From: CAZZEX01 sp964653285
GTDB lineage: Bacteria; Chloroflexota; Anaerolineae; B4-G1
Reading direction: 5' to 3'
Length of the DNA stretch: 26,801 bases
NCBI GenBank assembly: GCA_964653285.1
Contig: CAZZEX010000067.1
Span: forward strand, 1 to 26,801
Shown: positions 1 to 8,219 of the stretch, piece after piece
How positions within the stretch are numbered: the stretch's first letter is position 1
Layout: each line of letters starts with the position of its first letter
Notes under the pieces: model-generated
Databases searched by the model: none
What the model was told of the DNA's origin: nothing
Seen by the model: only the letters and a program-made list of their open reading frames with translations
Made by a program: the position numbers and the translations under genes

Positions 1-252
1 GAAGCGCAACTCGATGAAGCCTCCGGCAGGCGGCCGGGACAACGGGGTTGGGCGTGGGGTTGGTGTGGGCGTAGGCTGGGGCGGCGCAGGTCGGGACGGA
101 AAAGGCGGCACGGGCTGGGCCGTAGGCCGGGGCGGAAAAGGCGGTGCGGCTTGCGTCACCGCCGGCAGCGCGACCGCCAACAGGGCGCAGGCGATACTGG
201 CGATGAGGACAGGGCAGACGCTCGGTCTGTGCTTTCTTGTAATCATTTTCAT
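1..252 (-). CDS. Secreted Pro/Thr-rich protein, 5' part only
   Basis: The reading frame opens with ATG at 252 and stays open for 84 codons to the left edge, so the rest of the gene is outside the window. The first 35 residues form a signal peptide: a basic start (MKMITRKHRP), a hydrophobic core (VLIASIACALLAVALPA) and a likely cleavage after VTQA. A proline-rich linker with PTPTPTPRPTP follows, and then the start of a folded part reading GGFIELRF. Secreted Chloroflexota proteins often have such a short signal plus Pro/Thr linker before an IELR-type beta domain, so an exported, surface-exposed role is inferred. No function can be named from this fragment. The gene lies 55 bases downstream of the 2458-residue giant on the same strand, with a perfect hairpin between them. 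An opposing frame over the same bases is its mirror image. Confidence 0.7.
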   Translation of the reverse strand, partial: MKMITRKHRPSVCPVLIASIACALLAVALPAVTQAAPPFPPRPTAQPVPPFPSRPAPPQPTPTPTPRPTPLSRPPAGGFIELRF

Positions 253-266
253 GCTCTCCGCTTTTG

Positions 267-299
267 AGGTGCCAGGCACTTGCAGAGTGCCTGGCACCT
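267..299. repeat. Perfect 14-bp inverted repeat (REP-like palindrome)
   Basis: The arms AGGTGCCAGGCACT (267-280) and AGTGCCTGGCACCT (286-299) are exact reverse complements around a 5-base loop, TGCAG. Each arm is itself nearly palindromic (GTGCCAGGCAC). No T-run follows on either strand, so this is not a classic intrinsic terminator, although it could still end or stabilise the transcript of the giant gene. Its AGGTGC-nnn-GCACTT layout recurs at 25136-25150 and 25206-25220, which suggests a dispersed repeat family. Confidence 0.85.
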
Positions 300-307
300 G
301 AGATGTC

Positions 308-3300
308 CTATGGCCTGGGCGGCAGGTTGCGGGATGACGCGGGCGGATGGTCACCCGTGACCGGCAGTCCCGCCTCCGCTGGCACCTCGCCTATGGCATT
401 AGTGGGATGCACCGGGCCGCTGATGTTGTTGTAGGGTCCGCCGGTAATCTCGTGGTTCTCCAGCACCGCGCCGTAGGTGGTGTTGGTGTTGGCCGAATCG
501 ACCTGCACGTAGATCGGCATTCCTTCGGGGAACGATCCGGAGAATCTGCTGTAGTCCGGCCAGTAGTAAACGTCGCCGATGGTCAGGGTGATCACGCCTC
601 CCGGTTCCAAGGGCAGGGCTGGCGCTGCTACACCCCAGACGACCCCTTCGACGCAGCGCCCATCGTCCCAGGTCTGATTGACGCCGGTCGGGACGGGATT
701 GGGGTTGACGTACAAGTCGACCCAGAACACGTCGGCGGGCAGCACCGCTGCATCGCCCTGGTTCTTGATGACCACCTGCACGCTGTTGCGGGTGGCGACG
801 ATGTTCTCCACCACCAGGTCGGGGGCGGGGGGAACGGAGTTGTTCAGGATGATGGGCAGGTAGATTTGGCTGCCCGGCGGGGCGGGTGCGGGCTCAACGT
901 GGACCATGGCCGTGTCGGTGTCGGTCACGTCATCGCCTACCGGCAGCGTGCCCGTGACTGTAGCGCTGTTGGTGAAGTCAGCCGCCACATTTTCGACCGT
1001 GCAGTTGTAGCTGGTGCTTGCTCCGGCAGCCAGGCTGCCGAGACTCGCATTGCAGGCGGGGACCAGTCCATCTGTGACTGTCACGTTCGTCAGCGTCGCG
1101 TCGCCCGTGTTGATGACCGCAATCGTGAAGGTCACGGTGGAGCCGCTGTACACGGTCTGGGTGTCGGGCGTCTTGGCGATCTCGATGTTGGGGTGGATGA
1201 CATCCACTGCGGCCTGGGCTGAGTTGCTCACCGTGCTACCAGCCTCGTCGGTGGCGGTGACGGTGGCAGTGTTCACGATGTCCTGGCTGCCAGCTGTGAC
1301 GGAGCAGGTGTAGGCCCAGGTCTCGTCCAGTTCGAGGATGCGGTTGCCGTCGTCCCCACCGGGGCCGGTGAGGGTGCAGCCCGCCAGGTGGTCCTCGACG
1401 GTCACGTTCGTGAGGTTCGAATCGCTGGTGTTCTCGACGGTGATGGTGTAGGTAACCGTGTCGCCGACGTTGACGACTGTTGGGTCAGCTGTCTTGGTGA
1501 TGCTGATGGCAGGATGGATGACGGTGACCGTGATCGTGTCGGAGTCGCTCACCGTGCTGCCAGCCTCATCGGTGGCGGTGACGGTGGCGGTGTTCACGAT
1601 GTCCTGGCTGCCGGCTGTGACGGAGCAGGTGTAGGCCCAGGTCTCGTCCAGTTCGAGGATGCGGTTGCCGTCATCCCCATCGGGGCCGGTGAGGGTGCAG
1701 CCCGCCAGGTGGTCGTCTACGCTCACGTTCCTGAGGTCCGAGTCGCCGGTGTTCTCGACGGTGATGGTGTAGGCGGCCGTGTCACCGACGTTGACCACCA
1801 TCGGGTCAGCCGTCTTGACGATGTCAATGGCAGGGTCGATGACGGTGACCGTGATCGTGTCGGAGTCGCTCACCGGGTTGCCGAGCGGGTCGGTGCCTGC
1901 GGCCTCGGCCATGTTGCCGATCCTGCCCGTTATCGTGGGCGTGACGACGATCGTCACCGTGGCGGCGTCGTCCAGAGCGCCGAGGTTGCAGGTGACAGTG
2001 CCCATCCCGCTGCAGCCAGCCCCCTGGCTGGACGTGGCCGAGACAAGGGCCACGCCTGTCGGCAGCGTGTCGGTCACAGTCACGCCTGTGGCCATCTCGG
2101 GGCCGTCATTGGTGATGGTGACCGTGTAGAACAAGGTGGTCCCCACCCTCACCGGGTCGGCTGAACTGGTCTTGATGACCGACAGATCGGCGGCGGACTG
2201 GACGTGGAGCGTGGCCGTGTAGCTCAGGTCGGCGTACTCGCCGGTCACCGTCCAGTCTCCGGCCACCTGGCTGGTGTAGACGTTGCCCGCCCAGGAGCCG
2301 CCGTGGCCGCTTTCGGCGATGCTGAAGCCGGTCTCACCAGTCGCGTCCCAGGTGTTGCTGCCATCGTCAACGCTGGCGGTATAGGCGGCTGCCTCTCCGG
2401 CGACGATCGTCTCCGGGTCGGGAGCGACGGTGAGCGTTGCTGGCTGGCTCGTGTAGTAAACGATCACTTTGTGCAACGCGGGCGTGGTGAAGGGGTCGGT
2501 TGTGGCCAGTGTGGCCTCGTATTGGACCCAGCGTCCGGCGTCGTTACTGATGAGCAGGCCGCTCTGGAGGTAGTCCACCCAGGGAGCCGTGCCCAGGTCG
2601 TCCTGCACAGCCGCCGTGCGGACCCGCAGACTGATGGAGGTGTCCGGCGGGATGGTCTCATCCCAGGTCAGATACTTCCAGGCGGAGAACTGATTTGTGT
2701 CATAGGGGATGGAGAGAACCTGGCCCGGGCTTGCATACTCTAGCCATGACGTGGCCAGCGTGACGGACGGCTCCTGGGCCGCTCGCAGACGGGCCTTGAC
2801 CCAGTCAATGTCCATCGGCACGCTTCTGGCATAGAAGTTGGCGTACATAGGGTCGTCCGGCACGTCCGTGCTGGCGTTTGTGACCTCTGTGCCGTCAATG
2901 AGCCAGCGGGCGTTGTCCAGCCACCAGTCAGTGACGTAGGTGTGCCAGACGGTGAGATCGTCAGGCGGGTCAGAGATCGGCAGTTGGCGGATGGTCCCGT
3001 TGTCTTTGCGAATCCAGCCGTCGAAGCTGCTTGATGTCTCCTCGAAGACGATGATGTTCGGGGCTCCTGTTAGTCCATCCTCCCAGCCCCACCAGGCGTA
3101 GTTGTTATCGTTGACCAACTTCAGTCTCATCTCCAGCACGGCATAGGTGAAGGGCGTGGTGTCGGCGATGATATCGGCTCCACTGCTGAGGTGTGCCTGG
3201 CCACCGCTGACGGTGACTGTACCCAGTGAGTTCCACCGTGGGTCGAGCGTGTCGCCATCGAAGTCGTCCCACAGCGCGTAAACGTTGGCCCGGTCGGCCG

Positions 3301-6300
3301 GGGGCGCGCCCGCCGATGGGTTGCCGTAGTAGATGTAGTAACTCCTGTCGCGCTCGTTGCCTGGGATGGGGGCCTGGGTCTCGAACCAGATTTCGGTGCT
3401 GGGGCTATTGAACGATGTTTCGGCCACGCGGTCCAGTTCCACCGACGTCAACCCGTCCTCCCACACCACGCGCAGGTCGTCGCCGTCTGCTTGTAGTTTG
3501 CCATCGGTGAAGAGGGTCGCTGTATCGAGGATCAGGTTGACTGAGTAGCCGGCCGGCAATTCGTCGGCGACGTTGTTGTCAATGAACAGTCTGCGCCGGT
3601 AGCCCCAGCCAGGGGTGCCGTCCACGGAAAACTCGCCGGACTCTTCTCCCTCGCCGATGAGGGTCTCTTCCAACAGGACACTGCCCGGTTGGGCGGTAGC
3701 GTTCGTGTCGGTCAGCGTGTCGCTCTGGAAATCCCCCTGTGTGTCCTGTACCCACTCTGACCATGGCGAGGTCACTTCAAAGGGCAGGTCTATCGGGACC
3801 GCCGGGGCGAACTCGGCATCGCCAGCGAAAGCGACGGTCAGGCTATACTGGCCGGGCGCGGTCAGCAGGTCCAGCGGAACGCTACCCTCACCGTTGCCAT
3901 TAGTGGTGCCTGAGGTAGTTAGCAGCCCGTTCACCCCACTCAAAGTGAAATCAACCGTGCGCCCGACGATGGGGTCATCGTTATCGTCGAGTAGGGTGGC
4001 GGATAGGGTGACCTGCGCCTCGCTATCACCGCCGATGGGGCCGGTGTAGGTCAGGTTGCTGCCGGGCAGCAGGATGCCGGGGACATAGGTGATGCCGTTT
4101 TCGTAGAAGACGGGTGTGGCCGAGGGATCGCTGCTGGTCAATTCCAACTCGTACTGGATCCAGCGTTTGTTCTCGCTGGTCACCGGCGAGCCGCTGGTGG
4201 TGTACCAGTCTGACCAGGTGGCGCTGGCAAGATGATCGGCCCGGTCGGCGGTGCGGGTGCGCACGCGGACGCCGGTGCTGCCGCCCGCTGCCGCGTTCCA
4301 GGCGATGGTCTGCCATTGCACGCCAAACCCGCCGTCAAAGGCCGAGGAGAGCAGCGTCCCGCTGCTGCCGTACTCGGCCGGGGAGCGCACTACGATGTCA
4401 TCGGCCGCCATCGCATACGGGCCACTGTAGCCTGACGGTGTCCACGCATTTACGCCTACGCCGCCACTCAAGTAGGCTGGTCTACCATCGTAGCCATCGT
4501 CTGTCACGTCAATCTTCAGATCGCCGTCGTAGTAGACACGGATACGGTTACCGTCGAAGGCCATCTTGAGTGTGTGCCAGCCTGTGCCGACGCTGGACAG
4601 GCTGATTGGCTGACCATTCATCGACTGACCATTCCAGGTCGTCCAATCGTGGAATTTGATCAATTTCAACACATTAGGGGAGTTCGAGGCCCCCTCCGGG
4701 TAGACCCAGGCGGCATAATGGTCGCCGGTGGCCGGGTTCACGCGCCCGCTGAGCCCGCCGCCATATGCCCCGGTCGGGAACTGGATGCGTCCCTCTACCG
4801 TGTAGTTTGTCCACATCGTATCGGTGTAGACATAGACGTACTCCGAGGGTGGGCTCGAACCTTGCAGCATCTCATCCGTCACCGTCCACGTGCCGAGTTG
4901 TTCGATCCATGGCAAGAGCGGATCCACCGGGTCAGGGCCAAAGTCGTCGCTGAACACGACGTCGCCCGAACTGTCCCGCACGACAAAGTTGTTGTAACTC
5001 GGTCCGTAGATGTTCCCTGGACGGTTAGACGTCCAAAAACCGACGCCAACGTAGCCGCTGGTGTAATCGTCATCCGTTGCCGTGATAATCAGCGATCCAT
5101 CGTAGAACACCTGGATCTGGTTTCCGCTGAAGGCTATCTTGAGGTGATGCCAGTCGGAACCAACTCCGCCTGGGATGTTTACCATCGCCCCCAGGCCATT
5201 CCACAAACCCCAATCGTCGTAGAATTTGATCGCCCTGATCCTCGCTGTGCCGCCCGGAGATGTCTCCGGATAGATCCAGACGGCATACCGCTCTCCATTG
5301 TCCGGGTCTGGGTTCAATCGCCCAAAGATGCCGCCGCCTAAAGTACTTACGACTTGCGGGAAGCGGATGTCGGCTTCGACCGAATGGTTGTCAATCGTCA
5401 GGGTATTGGTGTAGGCGAATCCGTAATAGTCTGGCTCAGAGGTACCGCTGTTGAGCGCGCCGCCATCGGTGTTGAACGTACCTCTGTTCGGCCAGGTCGG
5501 ATTCGTCTCCGGGATGATCCAGGTGAACGGCACGGGGTCCGGATCCGGCGGCCGGGTGAAGTCGTCGGAGAACAGCACATCGCCGCCGGAGGCGATGCTC
5601 AGGCGTACCTGCCCATCCGCGCTGTCATCCACGCCGGTGGCTGAGTCGTAGCGCGTCTCATCTGCCCATACAGCCTGGCCCGCGCCTCCAGCCCAGTCGG
5701 TCTGCACCCAGCCTGCCAGCGGCGTGTAGCGCACTTCCACGCCGGAGACCGTGGTCCCGACTTTGACTTTCACCCCGTAGTTGGTAGTGCGGTAATTGGC
5801 GGGATCGGCGGGTGCACCGTCCAGGAGGACCTGGAGGTCGCCGACGGCCCCGCTGTCCCAGTGAGGGATGACGACTTCTATGGCCGTCTCGGGATCGGTG
5901 GCACCAGTGACCGTGGCTCCGGCGATTGCCGTGGAGCCCGCCTTGCTGTAGGTGGGCGTGACGACCACGTTGGAGCGCAGCGTCCACCAGTCGCGTATGC
6001 CAACCGCGTTAGTTGACCATACTCTCGGCTTGGAGGTGCCGTAGGCAGCGTACTCGTGTGCGTTGCCGCCGGCCGAGGATTGGTGGCAATACAGGTTGAT
6101 CAGCGCACCTAGGTCATAGTAGAAATCAACCAATGCATGTATGGTCGCCGCATTGTGCCCCGACTCCATGGATTGGGCGATGGTAGTGCCTATGTACCAG
6201 TCGCTCACCGGCAGCGTCACGTGCGAGTAGCGCTTGCCGGTCGTCTCGTACGACAGGGTCCAGTGTGGGAAGGGGCCGATCTTCTGCTCGCCCATAATGA

Positions 6301-7684
6301 CCGAGCCCAACTGCTCCATGATGTTATAGGAGCCTTCGCGCGTCGAATTGAAGTACGGCGAAACCCACGTGCGCGGGCAGTTGCCCGCCGCGCCGCAGCC
6401 CGGCCGGCCGTTATCCAGCCCCGCCAGCCAGCCCTCGATGTCCAGGAAGGAGGTCAGGACCGATGTATACGCATACTCATAGCCGTCGGTATAACCCGGC
6501 GGGTTCGCGTCCAGTGCTTCGTCCGTCCCCCAGTGCCAGTATTGGTAGCTGCTGGTCGACCAGGAGTAATTGGGATTCGGCAGCCCGCCGTTATGCGAAC
6601 CGATGGTCGCGCCGTAATCCTGAACGGCATCCTGCAGGTCGGCGATGGTGGCGAGTTTTAACTCGTCCGACATCTGGGTGTCTTCAGAACCGACGCGAAG
6701 CGTCCCGGTGCAGAAATAGTAATCGCCCTTGGCACCGAGTGAGTGTTCGGCCTGGGACGAGGACTTGATGGATTGTATCCGCGACGGCGTGTTCTCAAAG
6801 TCGTGGCGGACGACGAAGGCCGCGTCGTACTCATATCGCCACGGGCTGCGCTTGACGATGGGGACATCTGCGGCCTCGAAGGCCCACTCGATCGCGTTGC
6901 GATAGATGAGGTAGGCATACATGCCCGGATCGGGGCCGCCGTGTCCGATGAGCGGATTGAGTGCGCCGTGGTAGATAAAGTGCCCCTCGCCGTAGCCTTT
7001 AGTCGCCAGGAGCGGGCCTGAATTGCCATTGGCGATGACCTCAGCGCCGCTGGCGGCCACGTGCCAGACATAGTGGTTCCTATGGAGTGAGTGCCCAGGC
7101 GATATGCCCCAGGGAGTCTGCTCCGAGTGCAACGGCATGCCCCAGGTGAGCGTGCCTGATGGAATATGTGAGACCAGCCGGTGGTCAATGACCTTGGTGA
7201 ATGTGCTATTCTGATACCAGTCCCCAAGGCTGTGCAGGCCCATCTCGTCGGCCAGTGCAAAGTCGGTCCGGCTTGTCCCGTCCGGGTTGCGGGTAAAGGT
7301 CGACGAGCCGACGAATAAGAATCCGCCCGCGGCGACGTAATCGCGCAGCGGGTCGCTCTCGTCGTCACCGATCACTTCGGAGGCCAGGCTGATCAGGATG
7401 GGATACCTGGGCGAACCATCCGGGTGGAGCAAAGCACCGGTCGCAATGCCGGCGTCGCTCACCTCTACCCAGGGAGTGCCGTCCGAGTTCAGTGCCTCCT
7501 TCAGCGATTCGGGCATCACAAAGTAATGCCATGAGGTGTTCGACCATAGCGCCTGTGTGAGTTCAGAGACGTGGATCGCCACCACAGGCACAGGTGGCGT
7601 GTCGGCCAGGACGCGTGCTGGAACCAGATTCAGCATCAAGGCCGCCAGGAGAACGATATTGAGTAGGATCCGTTTCTTTGACAT
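308..7684 (-). CDS. Giant secreted multidomain protein (GATase-like, NodB-like, DUF2341, DUF11 repeats)
   Basis: The protein has 2458 residues, and its ATG at 7684 is preceded by GGAGG at 7694-7698. Residues 1-28 are a signal peptide. Residues 33-270 resemble a glutamine-amidotransferase-like fold (LRDYVAAGGFLFVG) without an obvious catalytic triad. Residues 283-600 look like a NodB-type polysaccharide deacetylase (VVRHDFENTP near 290, IGSHNGG near 361). Two lectin-like modules start near 706 and 911 (FSDDF). A beta domain at 1106-1201 recurs at 1651-1745. An Ig-like domain starts near 1213 and a DUF2341-type domain near 1361. DUF11-type repeats run from about 1830 to 2255, followed by IYLPIILNN near 2273 and a CARDB-like domain. 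LPVTG at 2440-2444 has no membrane helix after it. The domains point to an exported, carbohydrate-binding or polysaccharide-processing surface protein, but the substrate is unknown. Domain names are by eye and catalytic activity is uncertain. Confidence 0.85.
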   Translation of the reverse strand: MSKKRILLNIVLLAALMLNLVPARVLADTPPVPVVAIHVSELTQALWSNTSWHYFVMPESLKEALNSDGTPWVEVSDAGIATGALLHPDGSPRYPILISLASEVIGDDESDPLRDYVAAGGFLFVGSSTFTRNPDGTSRTDFALADEMGLHSLGDWYQNSTFTKVIDHRLVSHIPSGTLTWGMPLHSEQTPWGISPGHSLHRNHYVWHVAASGAEVIANGNSGPLLATKGYGEGHFIYHGALNPLIGHGGPDPGMYAYLIYRNAIEWAFEAADVPIVKRSPWRYEYDAAFVVRHDFENTPSRIQSIKSSSQAEHSLGAKGDYYFCTGTLRVGSEDTQMSDELKLATIADLQDAVQDYGATIGSHNGGLPNPNYSWSTSSYQYWHWGTDEALDANPPGYTDGYEYAYTSVLTSFLDIEGWLAGLDNGRPGCGAAGNCPRTWVSPYFNSTREGSYNIMEQLGSVIMGEQKIGPFPHWTLSYETTGKRYSHVTLPVSDWYIGTTIAQSMESGHNAATIHALVDFYYDLGALINLYCHQSSAGGNAHEYAAYGTSKPRVWSTNAVGIRDWWTLRSNVVVTPTYSKAGSTAIAGATVTGATDPETAIEVVIPHWDSGAVGDLQVLLDGAPADPANYRTTNYGVKVKVGTTVSGVEVRYTPLAGWVQTDWAGGAGQAVWADETRYDSATGVDDSADGQVRLSIASGGDVLFSDDFTRPPDPDPVPFTWIIPETNPTWPNRGTFNTDGGALNSGTSEPDYYGFAYTNTLTIDNHSVEADIRFPQVVSTLGGGIFGRLNPDPDNGERYAVWIYPETSPGGTARIRAIKFYDDWGLWNGLGAMVNIPGGVGSDWHHLKIAFSGNQIQVFYDGSLIITATDDDYTSGYVGVGFWTSNRPGNIYGPSYNNFVVRDSSGDVVFSDDFGPDPVDPLLPWIEQLGTWTVTDEMLQGSSPPSEYVYVYTDTMWTNYTVEGRIQFPTGAYGGGLSGRVNPATGDHYAAWVYPEGASNSPNVLKLIKFHDWTTWNGQSMNGQPISLSSVGTGWHTLKMAFDGNRIRVYYDGDLKIDVTDDGYDGRPAYLSGGVGVNAWTPSGYSGPYAMAADDIVVRSPAEYGSSGTLLSSAFDGGFGVQWQTIAWNAAAGGSTGVRVRTRTADRADHLASATWSDWYTTSGSPVTSENKRWIQYELELTSSDPSATPVFYENGITYVPGILLPGSNLTYTGPIGGDSEAQVTLSATLLDDNDDPIVGRTVDFTLSGVNGLLTTSGTTNGNGEGSVPLDLLTAPGQYSLTVAFAGDAEFAPAVPIDLPFEVTSPWSEWVQDTQGDFQSDTLTDTNATAQPGSVLLEETLIGEGEESGEFSVDGTPGWGYRRRLFIDNNVADELPAGYSVNLILDTATLFTDGKLQADGDDLRVVWEDGLTSVELDRVAETSFNSPSTEIWFETQAPIPGNERDRSYYIYYGNPSAGAPPADRANVYALWDDFDGDTLDPRWNSLGTVTVSGGQAHLSSGADIIADTTPFTYAVLEMRLKLVNDNNYAWWGWEDGLTGAPNIIVFEETSSSFDGWIRKDNGTIRQLPISDPPDDLTVWHTYVTDWWLDNARWLIDGTEVTNASTDVPDDPMYANFYARSVPMDIDWVKARLRAAQEPSVTLATSWLEYASPGQVLSIPYDTNQFSAWKYLTWDETIPPDTSISLRVRTAAVQDDLGTAPWVDYLQSGLLISNDAGRWVQYEATLATTDPFTTPALHKVIVYYTSQPATLTVAPDPETIVAGEAAAYTASVDDGSNTWDATGETGFSIAESGHGGSWAGNVYTSQVAGDWTVTGEYADLSYTATLHVQSAADLSVIKTSSADPVRVGTTLFYTVTITNDGPEMATGVTVTDTLPTGVALVSATSSQGAGCSGMGTVTCNLGALDDAATVTIVVTPTITGRIGNMAEAAGTDPLGNPVSDSDTITVTVIDPAIDIVKTADPMVVNVGDTAAYTITVENTGDSDLRNVSVDDHLAGCTLTGPDGDDGNRILELDETWAYTCSVTAGSQDIVNTATVTATDEAGSTVSDSDTITVTVIHPAISITKTADPTVVNVGDTVTYTITVENTSDSNLTNVTVEDHLAGCTLTGPGGDDGNRILELDETWAYTCSVTAGSQDIVNTATVTATDEAGSTVSNSAQAAVDVIHPNIEIAKTPDTQTVYSGSTVTFTIAVINTGDATLTNVTVTDGLVPACNASLGSLAAGASTSYNCTVENVAADFTNSATVTGTLPVGDDVTDTDTAMVHVEPAPAPPGSQIYLPIILNNSVPPAPDLVVENIVATRNSVQVVIKNQGDAAVLPADVFWVDLYVNPNPVPTGVNQTWDDGRCVEGVVWGVAAPALPLEPGGVITLTIGDVYYWPDYSRFSGSFPEGMPIYVQVDSANTNTTYGAVLENHEITGGPYNNISGPVHPTNAIGEVPAEAGLPVTGDHPPASSRNLPPRP
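1196..1837 (-). repeat. Two tandem near-identical 321-base coding repeats
   Basis: Within the giant gene, two neighbouring 107-residue DUF11-like units are almost the same at DNA level, with a period of exactly 321 bases (compare 1240 onward with 1561 onward). Stretches such as LELDETWAYTCSV and TATVTATDEAGSTVS are identical in both. The flanking units (about 1845-2190 and 900-1195) belong to the same fold but are far more diverged. This indicates a recent duplication or ongoing gene conversion. Confidence 0.9.
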
Positions 7685-7753
7685 CAGATTTTACCTCCAA
7701 GCAAATTGCTGGTGCATGATTTCACGAGGCCCCATGAAGGGCCGAGAGTCCAG

Positions 7754-7871
7754 CCTCAGGCATGTGGGCTTGTTTGATGTGTGTTCTCATCGCTCGCCTG
7801 GCAGCCCGCTCCAGCCTGAGGGCGAACTGGGAAATGCAAAACGGGCCTAAGGCCCGCCCTTAATTATTGTA
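7754..7871 (-). promoter_or_regulatory. Possible -10 box and structured 5' leader of the minus-strand giant
   Basis: Read on the minus strand, TACAAT (7871-7866) could be a -10 box, but its -35 is weak. Just downstream come a hairpin CGGGCC-TTA-GGCCCG (7856-7842) followed by TTTT, then a nested stem made of CCTCAGGC (7821-7814) with GCCTGAGG (7761-7754) and AGCCC with GGGCT inside it. The arrangement would give a leader of about 175 bases with a terminator-like hairpin at its start. It matches no riboswitch class that I recognise. The pairing is directly visible; a regulatory role is inference. Confidence 0.35.
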
Positions 7872-7961
7872 TGAGGTGGAGGTAACAAGCAGGTATACAA
7901 AATGGTGGAATACTTTTAGAATCGCGTTCCACGCCGCTGCCCCTGTAGTACCTCTCTCCTA

Positions 7962-7990
7962 TTGTGGCGTTCCTCGTTTTCTGGTACAAT
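7962..7990 (+). promoter_or_regulatory. Sigma70-type promoter for the 8220 gene
   Basis: TTGTGG (7962-7967) and TACAAT (7985-7990) are separated by 17 bases, which fits a housekeeping promoter. Transcription would start near 7997, giving a leader of about 220 bases that includes the hairpin element at 8038-8160. Confidence 0.55.
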
Positions 7991-8037
7991 GTAAACAGCA
8001 CTCTCTACTGGCAGCAGGGTGAGACGCCTTCGTATAG

Positions 8038-8160
8038 CAGTGTACTGAACACGCTTGGGTTTGGTGAATTTGGAGTGCAGGCTTCAGCCGGAACTCAGGC
8101 GTAAAACCTGGCTAAAGCCTCGATTCCAAAATCACTGGTTTGATTTGCGTTCAGTGTAGT
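8038..8160. mobile_element. MITE-like long imperfect inverted repeat
   Basis: About 120 bases fold back on themselves. ACTGAAC (8044-8050) matches GTTCAGT (8149-8155) at the ends. Inside, the left arm (TTTGGAGTGCAGGCTTCAGCC) and the complement of the right arm (TTTGGAATCGAGGCTTTAGCC) align closely around 8070-8090 and 8109-8130. There is no coding capacity. The size, inverted ends and lack of an open frame fit a miniature inverted-repeat element or large REP sequence. It lies in the leader of the plus-strand giant. No target duplication was recognised. Confidence 0.6.
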
Positions 8161-8188
8161 CTCGCCGCCGCGCAGAGCCGCCTGTTCG

Positions 8189-8203
8189 TTGACACCTTGT
8201 CAA
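8189..8203. promoter_or_regulatory. Small palindrome TTGACA-CCT-TGTCAA before the start codon
   Basis: A perfect 6-bp inverted repeat with a 3-base loop ends 4 bases before AAGGAG (8208-8213), the ribosome site of the 8220 gene. It could form a small hairpin affecting translation or serve as an operator. TTGACA alone resembles a -35 box, but no -10 box lies at the right distance. Confidence 0.35.
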
Positions 8204-8219
8204 GAGAAAGGAGACCGTC

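Larger units (their letters stand above)
7685..8219. other. Divergent intergenic region between the two secreted giants
   Basis: These 535 bases separate two divergently transcribed genes and hold no convincing coding frame. From left to right they contain the ribosome site of the minus-strand giant, a structured leader for it (7754-7871), a plus-strand promoter (7962-7990), a long imperfect hairpin element (8038-8160), a small palindrome (8189-8203) and the ribosome site AAGGAG (8208-8213) of the plus-strand giant. The A+T content is visibly higher than in the genes on either side. Confidence 0.75.

Noticed and set aside
14..301. Plus-strand Gly-rich 95-codon frame at the left edge
   Set aside because: It mirrors the minus-strand secreted protein, which has a proper signal peptide and a Pro/Thr linker.
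347..1222. 291-codon plus-strand frame
   Set aside because: It is antisense to the DUF11-type repeats of the giant gene, Gly/Val/Asp-rich and without recognisable motifs.
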